Source of the DNA: Nocardia neocaledoniensis
GTDB taxonomy: Bacteria; Actinomycetota; Actinomycetes; Mycobacteriales; Mycobacteriaceae
Direction: 5' to 3'
Length of the DNA: 64,000 nucleotides
Assembly: GCF_003182135.1 (NCBI RefSeq)
Contig: NZ_QGTL01000011.1
Location: 176,730-240,729 of the forward strand
The notes under the pieces: model-generated
What the model was told of the DNA's origin: nothing
Databases searched by the model: none
The model's input: only the letters and a program-made list of their open reading frames with translations
Part shown: piece after piece, positions 17,036-25,256 of the stretch
Layout: each line of letters begins with the position of its first letter
How positions within the stretch are numbered: position 1 is the first letter of the stretch
Position numbers and translations under genes: made by a program

Positions 17036-19549
17036 GTGACACGTCTGTCCTCCCTGCTCGACCAGATCGACTCCGGAGCGGTGCTGCTGCCCGAATTCCA
17101 GCGCGGTTACGTGTGGAACAGGGACCAGGTGCGCGGGCTCATGCGGTCGCTGTACCTCGGGTATCCGGTCGGCGGATTGCTGGTGTGGGAGACCGGATCC
17201 GAGGACATCGCGGTGCGCGGCGCGGGCGGGGGATCGGGGCTGCGGCAGCTGCTGCTCGACGGCCAGCAGCGCATCACCACCCTCTACGGCATCATCCGCG
17301 GCCGGGCGCCGTCGTTCTTCGAAGGCGACGCGGTGGCCTTCACCGGGCTCCACTTCGATGTGGACCGTGAGGTTTTCGAGTTCCAGGTGCCCGGTCGCGA
17401 CACCGCGCCGACCTGGATCGATGTCACCGAGCTGTTCGCACAGGGACCGGTGCACTACCTGCCCCGGTTCACCGAGGTCGAGCCGGAGACGCTGGCCGCC
17501 TACCTGGACCGGCTGAACAAGCTGCGCGAGATCACCCACCGCGAATTCAACGTCGAGACCATCACCGGTTCCGACCGCACGGTCGACGAGGTGGTCGACA
17601 TCTTCAACCGGGTGAACTCCGGCGGCACCAAGCTGTCCAAGGGCGACCTGGCCCTGGCGACGCTGTGCGCGCAGTGGCCGCAGGCGCGCGGCAATCTGCG
17701 CGACCATCTGATCCGCTGGGACAAGGAGGGCTACACCTTCACCCTGGACTGGCTGCTGCGCAACGTGATCGCCGTCGGCAACGGCCGCGCCCACTTCGAC
17801 GCGCTCGGCGATCTGTCGCCCGCGGAGTTCGAGCAGGCCCTGGCCGCCACGGCGACCCAGGTCGACACCTTCCTCGACACCGTGGCGGGCCGGCTCGGCC
17901 TCGATCACGATCGAGTCCTGATGGGGCGCTACGCGGTTCCGGTGATCACCCGGCTGCTGTTCCTCAACGGCGGCCGCTTCGACGACGACCTGCACCGCGA
18001 CCGGGTGCTGTACTGGTACATCCATTCCGCGCTGTGGGGGCGGTTCAGCGGTTCCACCGAGACCTTCCTGCAGCAGGACTACGAGACCCTCGAACGCGGC
18101 GGCATCAACGCCCTCATCGCCTCGCTGGAACGCCTGCGCGGCGGCTCGCTCGACCTGTGCGCCGACGATTTCGGCGGCGCCACCCGCGGCTCGCGGTTCT
18201 ACCCGCTGCTCTACCTGCTCACCAGGGTCGACGGCTCCCGCGACCTGGGCACCGGCTCCGAGCTGGGCATCGAGCAGCTCGGCGAGCGCAGCCCGGTGCA
18301 GGTGCACTACCTGTTCCCGAAGACGACGCTGCGCGACGCGGGGTACGAGCGCAACGAGATCAACGCCATCGCCAACTTCTGCTTCCTGAGCCCCGGCTCC
18401 GAGGCCGAGCTGGGCGAGCGCGAGCCGGCCGACTACCTCGCCGAGGTGGAGCGCCGCCATCCGGGAGTGCTGGCCTCGCAGTGGATTCCGACCGATCCGG
18501 CGCTGTGGCGGGTGGAGAACTACCGCGAGTTCCTGCGCGCCCGCAGGCTGCTGCTCTCCGCCGCCGCCGACGCCTTCCTGGAGAAGCTGCGCACCGGCAA
18601 GCTGCACCGGCCGACCCTGCACACCGTCGGCGTGGCCGGGGTGAGCTTCGGCGATCCCGCGGTGGACCTGGTGAACGCGCTCGTCGAGGATCTGGTCGCC
18701 GACGGTTTCGGGTTCCCGCTGCTCGACAGCGAGGTCTCCGATCCGGTCACCGGCCGCGAACTCGCCGTCGCCGAGGCGTTCTGGCCCGAGGGCCTGCAGC
18801 CGGGCGTCGGCATGCCGGTGGTGCTGGTGCTCGAACCGGCCAACGCCGATCTGAACCGGTTGTCCCAGCTCGGCTACGCCGTCTTCACCTCCGTCGACGC
18901 CCTGCGCGGCTACGTCGACAATCTGCGCGTGGAGGCCTCCGGCGACACCGGCCTCTACGGCCCGGCCGCCGACGTCGCGGCGCTGGCCGAGCGCCTGCCC
19001 GCCACCTGGGTCGGCAACTCCGAGCAGGTCTGGTTCCAGTTCGCCTGGAATCTGCTCGAACGCGACCGCGCCGACGGCCCCGACGCGGTCCTGGAAGCCG
19101 AGCAGGTCTCGCTGCGCTACATCGCGCTGTGGGCGCTGACCCGCACCTTCTACATCCACGCCTTCGACCAGGGCAATCCGGGGGAGTGGCGCTACTACCT
19201 GGGCGACACCATCGGACCGGCGCCGCTGGTCCCGCGCGACTGGCTGGCGCGGCGCGCGATCGCCTCGGGCGCGCTCGCCCCCGGCGCCACACCCGGCGAC
19301 GAGGACATCGCCATCGCCCTGGTGCACGGTGTCATCGAGGTGGTCGACGATGTCGCCACCGCACTGGCCCACCTGCTCGGCGGGCCCGGCCTGTTCGCCT
19401 CGCTGTGGGCCTCGGCGGGTGCCGCAGAGCACTACGGCTATCCGCTGTCCACCGAGCAGATCAACGACCTGATCAACCAGGTCGTCAACGATCCGGCGTC
19501 GCGGAAGATCCAGGCCTACAACTGGATCGAGGCCGGACTGCCGCTCTAG
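17036..19549 (+). CDS. DUF262 / HNH (GmrSD-like) protein
   Basis: This 837-residue protein has an N-terminal DUF262 (ParB/sulfiredoxin-like) domain with LPEFQRGYVW at 18-27, LLDGQQRITTLYG near 73-85 and FNRVNSGGTKLSKGDLALA at 190-208. These are the NTP-binding signatures of GmrS-like and related defence ATPase/nucleases. A DUF1524-type HNH region follows with VHYLFPKTTLRDAG (His424) and NEINAIANFCFLSP. A C-terminal half of about 330 residues has no recognised domain. GmrSD proteins cleave modified DNA, but such activity here is inference. GTG start, with GAAAGG 6 nt upstream. It overlaps the stop of the convergent HPr-like gene. Confidence 0.8.
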   Translation: MTRLSSLLDQIDSGAVLLPEFQRGYVWNRDQVRGLMRSLYLGYPVGGLLVWETGSEDIAVRGAGGGSGLRQLLLDGQQRITTLYGIIRGRAPSFFEGDAVAFTGLHFDVDREVFEFQVPGRDTAPTWIDVTELFAQGPVHYLPRFTEVEPETLAAYLDRLNKLREITHREFNVETITGSDRTVDEVVDIFNRVNSGGTKLSKGDLALATLCAQWPQARGNLRDHLIRWDKEGYTFTLDWLLRNVIAVGNGRAHFDALGDLSPAEFEQALAATATQVDTFLDTVAGRLGLDHDRVLMGRYAVPVITRLLFLNGGRFDDDLHRDRVLYWYIHSALWGRFSGSTETFLQQDYETLERGGINALIASLERLRGGSLDLCADDFGGATRGSRFYPLLYLLTRVDGSRDLGTGSELGIEQLGERSPVQVHYLFPKTTLRDAGYERNEINAIANFCFLSPGSEAELGEREPADYLAEVERRHPGVLASQWIPTDPALWRVENYREFLRARRLLLSAAADAFLEKLRTGKLHRPTLHTVGVAGVSFGDPAVDLVNALVEDLVADGFGFPLLDSEVSDPVTGRELAVAEAFWPEGLQPGVGMPVVLVLEPANADLNRLSQLGYAVFTSVDALRGYVDNLRVEASGDTGLYGPAADVAALAERLPATWVGNSEQVWFQFAWNLLERDRADGPDAVLEAEQVSLRYIALWALTRTFYIHAFDQGNPGEWRYYLGDTIGPAPLVPRDWLARRAIASGALAPGATPGDEDIAIALVHGVIEVVDDVATALAHLLGGPGLFASLWASAGAAEHYGYPLSTEQINDLINQVVNDPASRKIQAYNWIEAGLPL

Positions 19550-19824
19550 GCCGCTGTCGCGCGCCGGAACGTGTCGACGAAGTCGCGCAGCGCGGCGCGG
19601 TCCTCGGCATCGACCGGGCGGTGCCCGCGCGCGGCCTCGACGGTGACGGTGGTGCCGGCGCGCAGGTCCAGTTCGGTCCAGCAGACGGGCAGCACCGGCA
19701 GCTGCACGGTGCGCTCGGCGACGGTGAGGGTGAGCGCGGAGGTGTAGCGCGCGGCGACGGTCATCAGCGCCTCGACCGCGTCCTCGGTGAGCGGGCCCGC
19801 CGCCGTGAATTCCTCGAGGTACAT
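19546..19824 (-). CDS. HPr-like protein lacking the phosphorylatable histidine
   Basis: This 92-residue protein aligns by eye along its length with HPr phosphocarrier proteins: a first strand, a helix beginning at the HPr active-site loop, LTLTVAERTVQLPV in place of the central strands, and LRAGTTVTVEA like the late strand. The active-site segment G-L-H-A-R-P is replaced by GPLTEDA, so the phosphoryl-accepting histidine is missing and classic PTS transfer is impossible. The ATG has GGAGG-like bases (GGGAGGCGGC) just upstream. It overlaps the DUF262 stop by 4 nt, with both stop codons in one CTAG. Role unknown; regulation or pure structural reuse are options. Confidence 0.6.
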   Translation of the reverse strand: MYLEEFTAAGPLTEDAVEALMTVAARYTSALTLTVAERTVQLPVLPVCWTELDLRAGTTVTVEAARGHRPVDAEDRAALRDFVDTFRRATAA

Positions 19825-19905
19825 GCCGCCTCCCTTCTGTGCGCCCAGTGTAGGCCCACAGAGATCTCTCGAGGCCGCCATAAGCGGGCCATAACAACGG
19901 CTGCT

Positions 19906-19911
19906 TAGGGT
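19906..19911 (+). promoter_or_regulatory. Leaderless -10 box of the EEP-domain gene
   Basis: TAGGGT ends 6 nt before the ATG at 19918, which favours 19918 over the adjacent ATG at 19921 as the start. Confidence 0.5.
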
Positions 19912-19917
19912 GAGCCC

Positions 19918-20868
19918 ATGATGCGTGAATGGATGGAACGGGCCCTGCTCGTCCTGGGGTGGGGAGCGCTGGTCACGGCCGTGGCCGGGATCGTCTTGCA
20001 TGTCGGGAACTGGTCGCAGAAGTCGATGGTGCTGCTGGCCTCGGACGCGATGTGGCTGATGCTCGGCGCGGTCGTCGGGTTGATCCTGCTGCTGATCGCG
20101 CGCGGCTGGCGCAGTGCCGTCGCCGGCGCGGTGGTGCTGGCGGGCGTGCTGTGGCTGGTCGCGCCGTCCTACATTCCGGAGAGCCGCGCGGCCGCGGGCC
20201 CGGAGCTGGTGGTGTTGCAGTCGAATCTGCTGTTCGGGCAGGCCGACCCCGCCGCGGTCGTCGCGGCCGTGCGGGACAACGACGTCGACGTGCTCACCAC
20301 CGAGGAGCTCACCGACGACGCGATCGAGCGGCTGCGCGCCGCCGGGCTGGACGAACTGCTGCCCTACACCTACCTGGAACCCGCGCGCTCCGGTGGCGGC
20401 GGCACCGGCATCTACAGCCGATACCCGTTGCGCGACACCGTGAAATACGACGGCTTCATCATGAGCAACATCTCCGCCACGATGGAACACCCCCAGCGCG
20501 GGCCGATCTCGGTGTTCGCCTTCCACCCGATTCCCCCGAACCTGGACTTCGCCGCGTGGTCGGCCGAGATGCGCCGGGTCGACGAGATCCTCGCCGCCGC
20601 TGCCTCGCCCGCGATCGTCGGCGCGGACTTCAATGCGACGCACGATCATTCGGCCTACCGCGCCCTGCTCGACGGCCCGTTCGCCTCCGCCGCCGACCAG
20701 ACCGGCGACGGCATCCTGCTCACCTTCCCCGCCGATCGGCGCTGGGGACCGGTGATCGGCATCGATCACGTTCTCGTCGCAGGTGGAGTGGCACAACAGG
20801 TTCGCACGCTCACCATCCCCGGCACCGATCACCGCGCGGTGCTGGCTTCGGTGCGGATGGACAGCTGA
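19918..20868 (+). CDS. Membrane-anchored endonuclease/exonuclease/phosphatase-family protein
   Basis: This 316-residue protein has three N-terminal transmembrane helices within the first 85 or so residues. An EEP-fold domain follows with LQSNLLFGQADP, the catalytic acid in LTTEELTDD, GADFNATHDH, and the terminal IPGTDHRAVLASV motif carrying the D-H pair. The catalytic domain should face outside after the third helix. Relatives include phosphodiesterases and DNases such as secreted or membrane-bound EEP enzymes. The substrate cannot be assigned. The gene is divergent from the HPr-like gene with about 90 nt between. Confidence 0.85.
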   Translation: MMREWMERALLVLGWGALVTAVAGIVLHVGNWSQKSMVLLASDAMWLMLGAVVGLILLLIARGWRSAVAGAVVLAGVLWLVAPSYIPESRAAAGPELVVLQSNLLFGQADPAAVVAAVRDNDVDVLTTEELTDDAIERLRAAGLDELLPYTYLEPARSGGGGTGIYSRYPLRDTVKYDGFIMSNISATMEHPQRGPISVFAFHPIPPNLDFAAWSAEMRRVDEILAAAASPAIVGADFNATHDHSAYRALLDGPFASAADQTGDGILLTFPADRRWGPVIGIDHVLVAGGVAQQVRTLTIPGTDHRAVLASVRMDS

Positions 20869-20949
20869 CCGAAGTCGTCTACCATGTGAGCCGCTCGACA
20901 GCGGACCGCAAGGCGTCCGCGTCGGCTATTCCCCGGGGAGGAACAGCGA

Positions 20950-22398
20950 ATGATCAGACGTCGATTCGGCACGGCCGTGGCCGCGGCGGTGGTGAGCGTC
21001 GGGATGCTCGTCTCGGGCTGCTCGGCCGAGACCGTAGCCAGTGACAAGGCGGTGCCCACGATGGACAACCCGTGGGAGGTGGCGGGCGCGGCGTCCAGCA
21101 CCGGACCCAGCGGCCCGCGGCCCGGTGTGCCCGACACCGACAAGAAGGCCGAGAACGGCGACAACGGCGCGATCGACAAGCTCGCGCTCAATGCCATCGC
21201 CGATATCGAAGAGTATTGGCAGACCGAGTATTCCAAGACCTTCCGCGGCAGCTTCAAGCCCGCGTCGAAGTACATCTCCTGGTCGGCCAAGGCGCCCGAA
21301 TCCGAGGCGGTGCAGTTCTGCAAGAGCAGCACCTACAAGCTGGTCAACGCCGCGTACTGCCCGCTCGATCACACCATCGGCTGGGACCGCACGGTCCTGT
21401 TGCCACTGCTGGTGAACAAGTACAAGGAGATGGCGGTGGTGATGGTGCTGGCCCACGAGTACGGCCACGCCATCCAGTCCCAGGCCGATCTGCTGCGCGG
21501 CTTCCTCACCGACGCCCTGGTGAAGGAGCAGCAGGCCGACTGCCTGGCCGGGGTCTTCCTGCGCCACGTCGCCGAGGGCAACTCCAAGCACTTCACGCTC
21601 AACACCACCGACGGCCTCAACGGCGTCCTCGGCGCCACCGTCGCCGTGCGTGACCGCGACCCGAACGACCCCGACGCCGTGCACGGTTCGGCCTTCGAGC
21701 GGGTCACCGCGGTGCAGATGGGGTACACCGAGGGCGCGGGCTCCTGCAAGGGCATCAACGAGGAGGAGATCGAGAAGCGTCGCGGCGGCCTGCCGGTCAC
21801 TTTCGAAGAGGGTGAGCGCGACCAGCAGCTGCCGGTGAACCAGGAGAACCTGAGTTCGCTGGCCACCCAGCTCGGCAAATCCATGCCGGTGCAGAACGCG
21901 CCGAAGTTCGACTACAGCGGCGTCACCCGCAATTGCGCGTCGACGACCACCACGGAGCCGGTCTCGTACTGCCCCGGCAGCAACACCATCGGCACCGACC
22001 TGCCCGCGATGGCCAAGCGCGCCGGTGAGGGGGCGAGCGGCAAGGAGGAGCCGCTGTCGGCGGTCGTCACCGGCGACTACAACGCGGCGGTGGTCTTCGT
22101 GTCCCGCTACGCGCTCGCGGTGCAGCAGGACCGCAAGCTGTCGCTGACCGGCGCCGAGTCGGCGGGCCTGCGCACTGCCTGTCTGTCCGGGGCGCTGACC
22201 ACGAAACTCAGTGAGCCGAGCAGTGATCCGCGTCTGTCGGCCGGTGACCTCGACGAGGCCGTGTCCGGTCTGCTCGCCGACGGCCTCGCGGCCGCCGACG
22301 TCAACGGCAAGGTGGTCGCCAGCGGCTACCAGCGCCTCGAGGCGTTCCGCACGGGTGTCCTCGACGGGGAGCAGGCCTGCCTGACCCAGTTCAAGTAA
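20950..22398 (+). CDS. Neutral zinc metallopeptidase lipoprotein
   Basis: The product is 482 residues with a strong GGGGAGGAAC ribosome-binding site. The signal sequence ends in the lipobox VSGC, so the enzyme is lipid-anchored on the cell surface. The gluzincin-type motif HEYGHAIQ at 169-176 supplies two zinc ligands and the catalytic Glu. EQQADCLAG about 25 residues later supplies the third ligand, as in the YpfJ-like neutral zinc metallopeptidase family. A long C-terminal extension with four cysteines is present. It is followed by a convergent gene 2 nt away. Confidence 0.86.
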   Translation: MIRRRFGTAVAAAVVSVGMLVSGCSAETVASDKAVPTMDNPWEVAGAASSTGPSGPRPGVPDTDKKAENGDNGAIDKLALNAIADIEEYWQTEYSKTFRGSFKPASKYISWSAKAPESEAVQFCKSSTYKLVNAAYCPLDHTIGWDRTVLLPLLVNKYKEMAVVMVLAHEYGHAIQSQADLLRGFLTDALVKEQQADCLAGVFLRHVAEGNSKHFTLNTTDGLNGVLGATVAVRDRDPNDPDAVHGSAFERVTAVQMGYTEGAGSCKGINEEEIEKRRGGLPVTFEEGERDQQLPVNQENLSSLATQLGKSMPVQNAPKFDYSGVTRNCASTTTTEPVSYCPGSNTIGTDLPAMAKRAGEGASGKEEPLSAVVTGDYNAAVVFVSRYALAVQQDRKLSLTGAESAGLRTACLSGALTTKLSEPSSDPRLSAGDLDEAVSGLLADGLAAADVNGKVVASGYQRLEAFRTGVLDGEQACLTQFK

Positions 22399-22399
22399 T

Positions 22400-22858
22400 T
22401 CAGGGCGCCGCGGGCAGTGATCGCAGGGAGCTGAGGGTGTTCGCCACCGCGCGGGCGGCCTCGGCTCCCTTCGTCACGAAGTGGTTGGTGTAGTAGTCCA
22501 CGTGCTCGCTGTGCTCGTGGAAGTGGTGCGGGGTGAGCACCACGGAGAAGACCGGCACATCGTTGTCGAGCTGGACGCGCATCAGCCCGTCGATCACCGC
22601 GGTGGCGACGAAGTCGTGGCGGTAGATGCCGCCGTCGACGACGAGCGCGGCGGCCACGATCGCGTCGTAGCGGCCGGTGCGGGCCAGGCGCTGGGCGTGC
22701 AGCGGGATCTCGAAGGCGCCGGGCACGTCGAAGACCTCGATCGCGGCGGGGTCGAGCCCGAGGTCGGCGAATTCGGCCTGGAAGCCCTCGTGCGCCTTGT
22801 TGACGATCGAGCTGTGCCAGCTGGCGCGGATGAATGCGACGGACGTCGTGGTTGCCAT
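22400..22858 (-). CDS. ribH: 6,7-dimethyl-8-ribityllumazine synthase, RibH2-like
   Basis: The product is 152 residues. Lumazine synthase condenses 5-amino-6-ribitylaminouracil with 3,4-dihydroxybutanone phosphate, the penultimate riboflavin step. Diagnostic segments are FIRASWHS, DVPGAFEIPLHAQ, GGIYRHDFVATAVIDGLM and LTPHHFHEHSEH, with the catalytic His in the last. The HHFHEHSEH end and GGIYRH loop resemble the RibH2/decameric type of Brucella and Mesorhizobium more than the classical operon-encoded RibH. It is the third gene of an operon after the M20 peptidase and lipase and is 24 nt from the lipase stop. No other rib gene is in the window. Confidence 0.88.
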   Translation of the reverse strand: MATTTSVAFIRASWHSSIVNKAHEGFQAEFADLGLDPAAIEVFDVPGAFEIPLHAQRLARTGRYDAIVAAALVVDGGIYRHDFVATAVIDGLMRVQLDNDVPVFSVVLTPHHFHEHSEHVDYYTNHFVTKGAEAARAVANTLSSLRSLPAAP

Positions 22859-22882
22859 GCGCGGAGTCTACTAGGTCACAAG

Positions 22883-23719
22883 TTACTCGCCAGTAATGTG
22901 CCCGGAGAGCCAGTCGACGAGGTCGCCGAGCACCTGATCGCGCTCGGGTTCGTTGAACACCTCGTGGTACAGCCCGGGATAGCGGATGACGGTCACGTCC
23001 GACGAGCCGGTGCCCCGCTCGAGCAGGTCGGCGCTCGTCGGCGCGGCGATCGAGTCCGCGGTGCCGTGCAGCACCAGCAGGGGCGCGGTGAGGGTGGCGA
23101 GCCGCTTCTTCACCAGATCGGTGTGCTGCAGGATCTCCACCGCGGTGCGCGCGGGCAGGCGGCCGCGGTACACCAGCGGGTCGTCGTCGTAGGCGCGGAC
23201 CACCTCGGGATCGCGACTGATCGCCGACGAGTCCAGGGTCAGCACACCGAGATTCGGGGCGAACCGGGTGAGCAGCGGCGCGGCCAGGCGCTGCAGTGGA
23301 TTGCCCACCGCGATGTCCAGCGGCGGCGCGGACAGCACCGCCCCGGCCACCTCCACCGGGCCGCGGGTGACCAGGTGCAGGACCACCAGGCTGCCCATCG
23401 AATGCCCGAGCAGGAAGCACGGCACCCCGCGGTGCGCGGTGCCCGCGAACGCCAGCATCGTCGCCACGTTGTCCGCCGCGGCGTCCAGCGAGACGATATT
23501 GGCCGCCGCGCCGTCGGATCGGCCGTGCCCGAGGTGATCGAGGGCGTACACCGCGAACCCGGCCGCGGCCAGGTCGTCACCGACGTGCTCGTAGCGGCCC
23601 GAGTGTTCGGCGACCCCGTGCACCAGCACGACCAGCGCCTTGGGGGCCGATTCCGGGAGCCAAGCGCGCCAGGCGATCCGGCCTTCGGCACTGACGAATT
23701 CGCCCGTGTCGGTCGTCAT
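22883..23719 (-). CDS. Monoacylglycerol lipase-like alpha/beta hydrolase
   Basis: This 278-residue cytoplasmic or peripheral serine hydrolase has VLVHGVAEHSGRY, DHLGHGRSDG, the nucleophile elbow GHSMGS (Ser107), Asp in LHGTADSIAAP and His in YPGLYHEVFNEPERD. This is the pattern of monoacylglycerol lipases such as M. tuberculosis Rv0183, so hydrolysis of monoacylglycerol to glycerol and fatty acid is likely. Its ATG overlaps the stop of the upstream M20 peptidase gene by 4 nt (ATGA). Confidence 0.9.
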   Translation of the reverse strand: MTTDTGEFVSAEGRIAWRAWLPESAPKALVVLVHGVAEHSGRYEHVGDDLAAAGFAVYALDHLGHGRSDGAAANIVSLDAAADNVATMLAFAGTAHRGVPCFLLGHSMGSLVVLHLVTRGPVEVAGAVLSAPPLDIAVGNPLQRLAAPLLTRFAPNLGVLTLDSSAISRDPEVVRAYDDDPLVYRGRLPARTAVEILQHTDLVKKRLATLTAPLLVLHGTADSIAAPTSADLLERGTGSSDVTVIRYPGLYHEVFNEPERDQVLGDLVDWLSGHITGE

Positions 23720-25137
23720 CGGCGCGCTCCTTCTCCCTGGGCGGACGCCGCCGCGAGCCGTGCGATCAGGCGCCGATTGAATTCGATCAGTCGAGCGTAG
23801 TTGAGCCGGGAGATCCGTTCGTCGGTTCCGTGGATCCGTGCCAGATCCGCCGCCGTCAGCACGATCGGCGCGAAATTGCAGCGCGTCTCGGCCAGGCCGT
23901 CGTAGTGGCGGGAGTCGGTCGCGCCGGGCACGAGGCCGGTGGTGGTGACGATTCCGGGGACCAGGTCGGTGGCGAGCTCGGCGATCAGCTCGTACGCGGG
24001 GCCCGGACCGGTGACCCGCGAGGGCTCGGAGGCGGCCCCGACGAGATCGATCGCCACGCCGATGTCGCGGATCACCTTGCGGCAGTGCGCGAGCACGGCC
24101 GACACCGAATCACCCGGCAGGATGCGGAAGTTCACCAGCGCCTCGGCACTCTGCGGCAACACGTTGGCCTTCACTCCACCGCGGATCACGGTGGGCGCGG
24201 TGGTCGTGCGGACCATGGCCTCGGTGCTCGGGGCCGCCGCCAGGATCCGTGCGACCAGCGGCGCGGCCAGCGTGGCCAGCCCGCGCGTATCGGTGAGTTC
24301 GAGCAGCTTGCGGTGCGGTTCGGGCAGGGCCACCCGCATCCGGGCGAGCATGTCGGCGATCACCGGGGTGAGCCGCAGCGGCATCGGACGGTCCTGCACT
24401 CGGGCCACGGCACGCGCGAGCCGCCCGACCGCGGTCTGCCTGCCCGGCATCGAGGAGTGCCCGCCGGTCTCGGTGACCGACAGCCGCACGGTCGCGTACC
24501 CCTTCTCGCCGAGCATGATGCTCGCGACCGGCCGGTCGATGCCGTCGGCGACCCCGTCGGTGATCACCCCGCCCTCGTCGAGCAGCAGCTCGGCGCGCAC
24601 GTTCTCGGCGCGCAGGTACTCGGCCATCCGCACCGCGCCGCCGTCGCCGAAGACCTCCTCGTCGTGCCCGAACGCCAGGAAGACGGTGTGCCGCGGCCGG
24701 ATGCCCGCGCCCAGCGCCCACTCCACGGCCTCGAGCACGGCCAGCACCCGGCTCTTGTCGTCGATGGCGCCGCGACCCCAGATGAATTCCTCGTCGACCA
24801 CCCCGGCGAACGGGGGATGGGTCCAGCGCTGCGCGTCGTCGACCGGGACCACGTCCTGGTGGGCGAGCAGGATCGCCGAGACGTGCCCCGGCTCGGTGCC
24901 GTGCCAGCGGTAGAGCCTGCTGTGGCCGAAGGTGGTCAGCGTCAGTTCGGCGTGCACGCGCGGGAACGCGGCCTCGAGGTGGCGGGCCAGCCGGAGGAAC
25001 TCCGCGTCGGCGGTGTCGGCGGGGTCCTCGGTCGAGACCGTCGCGCAGCGCAGCGCCGCGGCCAGACGCTCGGCGACCTCGTCGGTGACGCCGGCGGTGA
25101 CGGGGGAGCTGCTCGGGTTCTCGATGATCGGGTGCAC
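23716..25137 (-). CDS. M20-family metallopeptidase (carboxypeptidase S-like)
   Basis: This 473-residue M20 zinc peptidase has LLAHQDVVPVD (first metal-binding His/Asp), WGRGAIDDKSRVLAVLEA (bridging Asp), FGHDEEVFGDGGA (catalytic Glu pair) and a late His in the IHGTDERIS segment. The order and spacing are those of M20A carboxypeptidase S/Gly-X enzymes, which hydrolyse peptides or N-acyl amino acids. GTG start at 25137, with only a weak ribosome-binding site. It is the first gene of a tightly coupled operon with the lipase and RibH2-like gene. Confidence 0.9.
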   Translation of the reverse strand: MHPIIENPSSSPVTAGVTDEVAERLAAALRCATVSTEDPADTADAEFLRLARHLEAAFPRVHAELTLTTFGHSRLYRWHGTEPGHVSAILLAHQDVVPVDDAQRWTHPPFAGVVDEEFIWGRGAIDDKSRVLAVLEAVEWALGAGIRPRHTVFLAFGHDEEVFGDGGAVRMAEYLRAENVRAELLLDEGGVITDGVADGIDRPVASIMLGEKGYATVRLSVTETGGHSSMPGRQTAVGRLARAVARVQDRPMPLRLTPVIADMLARMRVALPEPHRKLLELTDTRGLATLAAPLVARILAAAPSTEAMVRTTTAPTVIRGGVKANVLPQSAEALVNFRILPGDSVSAVLAHCRKVIRDIGVAIDLVGAASEPSRVTGPGPAYELIAELATDLVPGIVTTTGLVPGATDSRHYDGLAETRCNFAPIVLTAADLARIHGTDERISRLNYARLIEFNRRLIARLAAASAQGEGARR

Positions 25138-25243
25138 CTTGGCATTCTCGCCGGTGCCCGGCCCGTTCGCCGCCGAAGACGGCCGAATCGCGGGATTCGG
25201 GTCGCAGGCGTCATGCGGTCAGACGGGGCGGCGGCGCGCCCTC

Positions 25244-25249
25244 TAAGCT
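25244..25249 (+). promoter_or_regulatory. Leaderless -10 box of the DUF4191 gene
   Basis: TAAGCT ends 7 nt before the ATG at 25257; there is no ribosome-binding site. Confidence 0.5.
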
Positions 25250-25256
25250 GAGATAC

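Noticed and set aside
22859..22882. FMN riboswitch before the lumazine synthase gene
   Set aside because: The gap is only 24 nt and lacks the RFN element; the gene is in an operon with the lipase.
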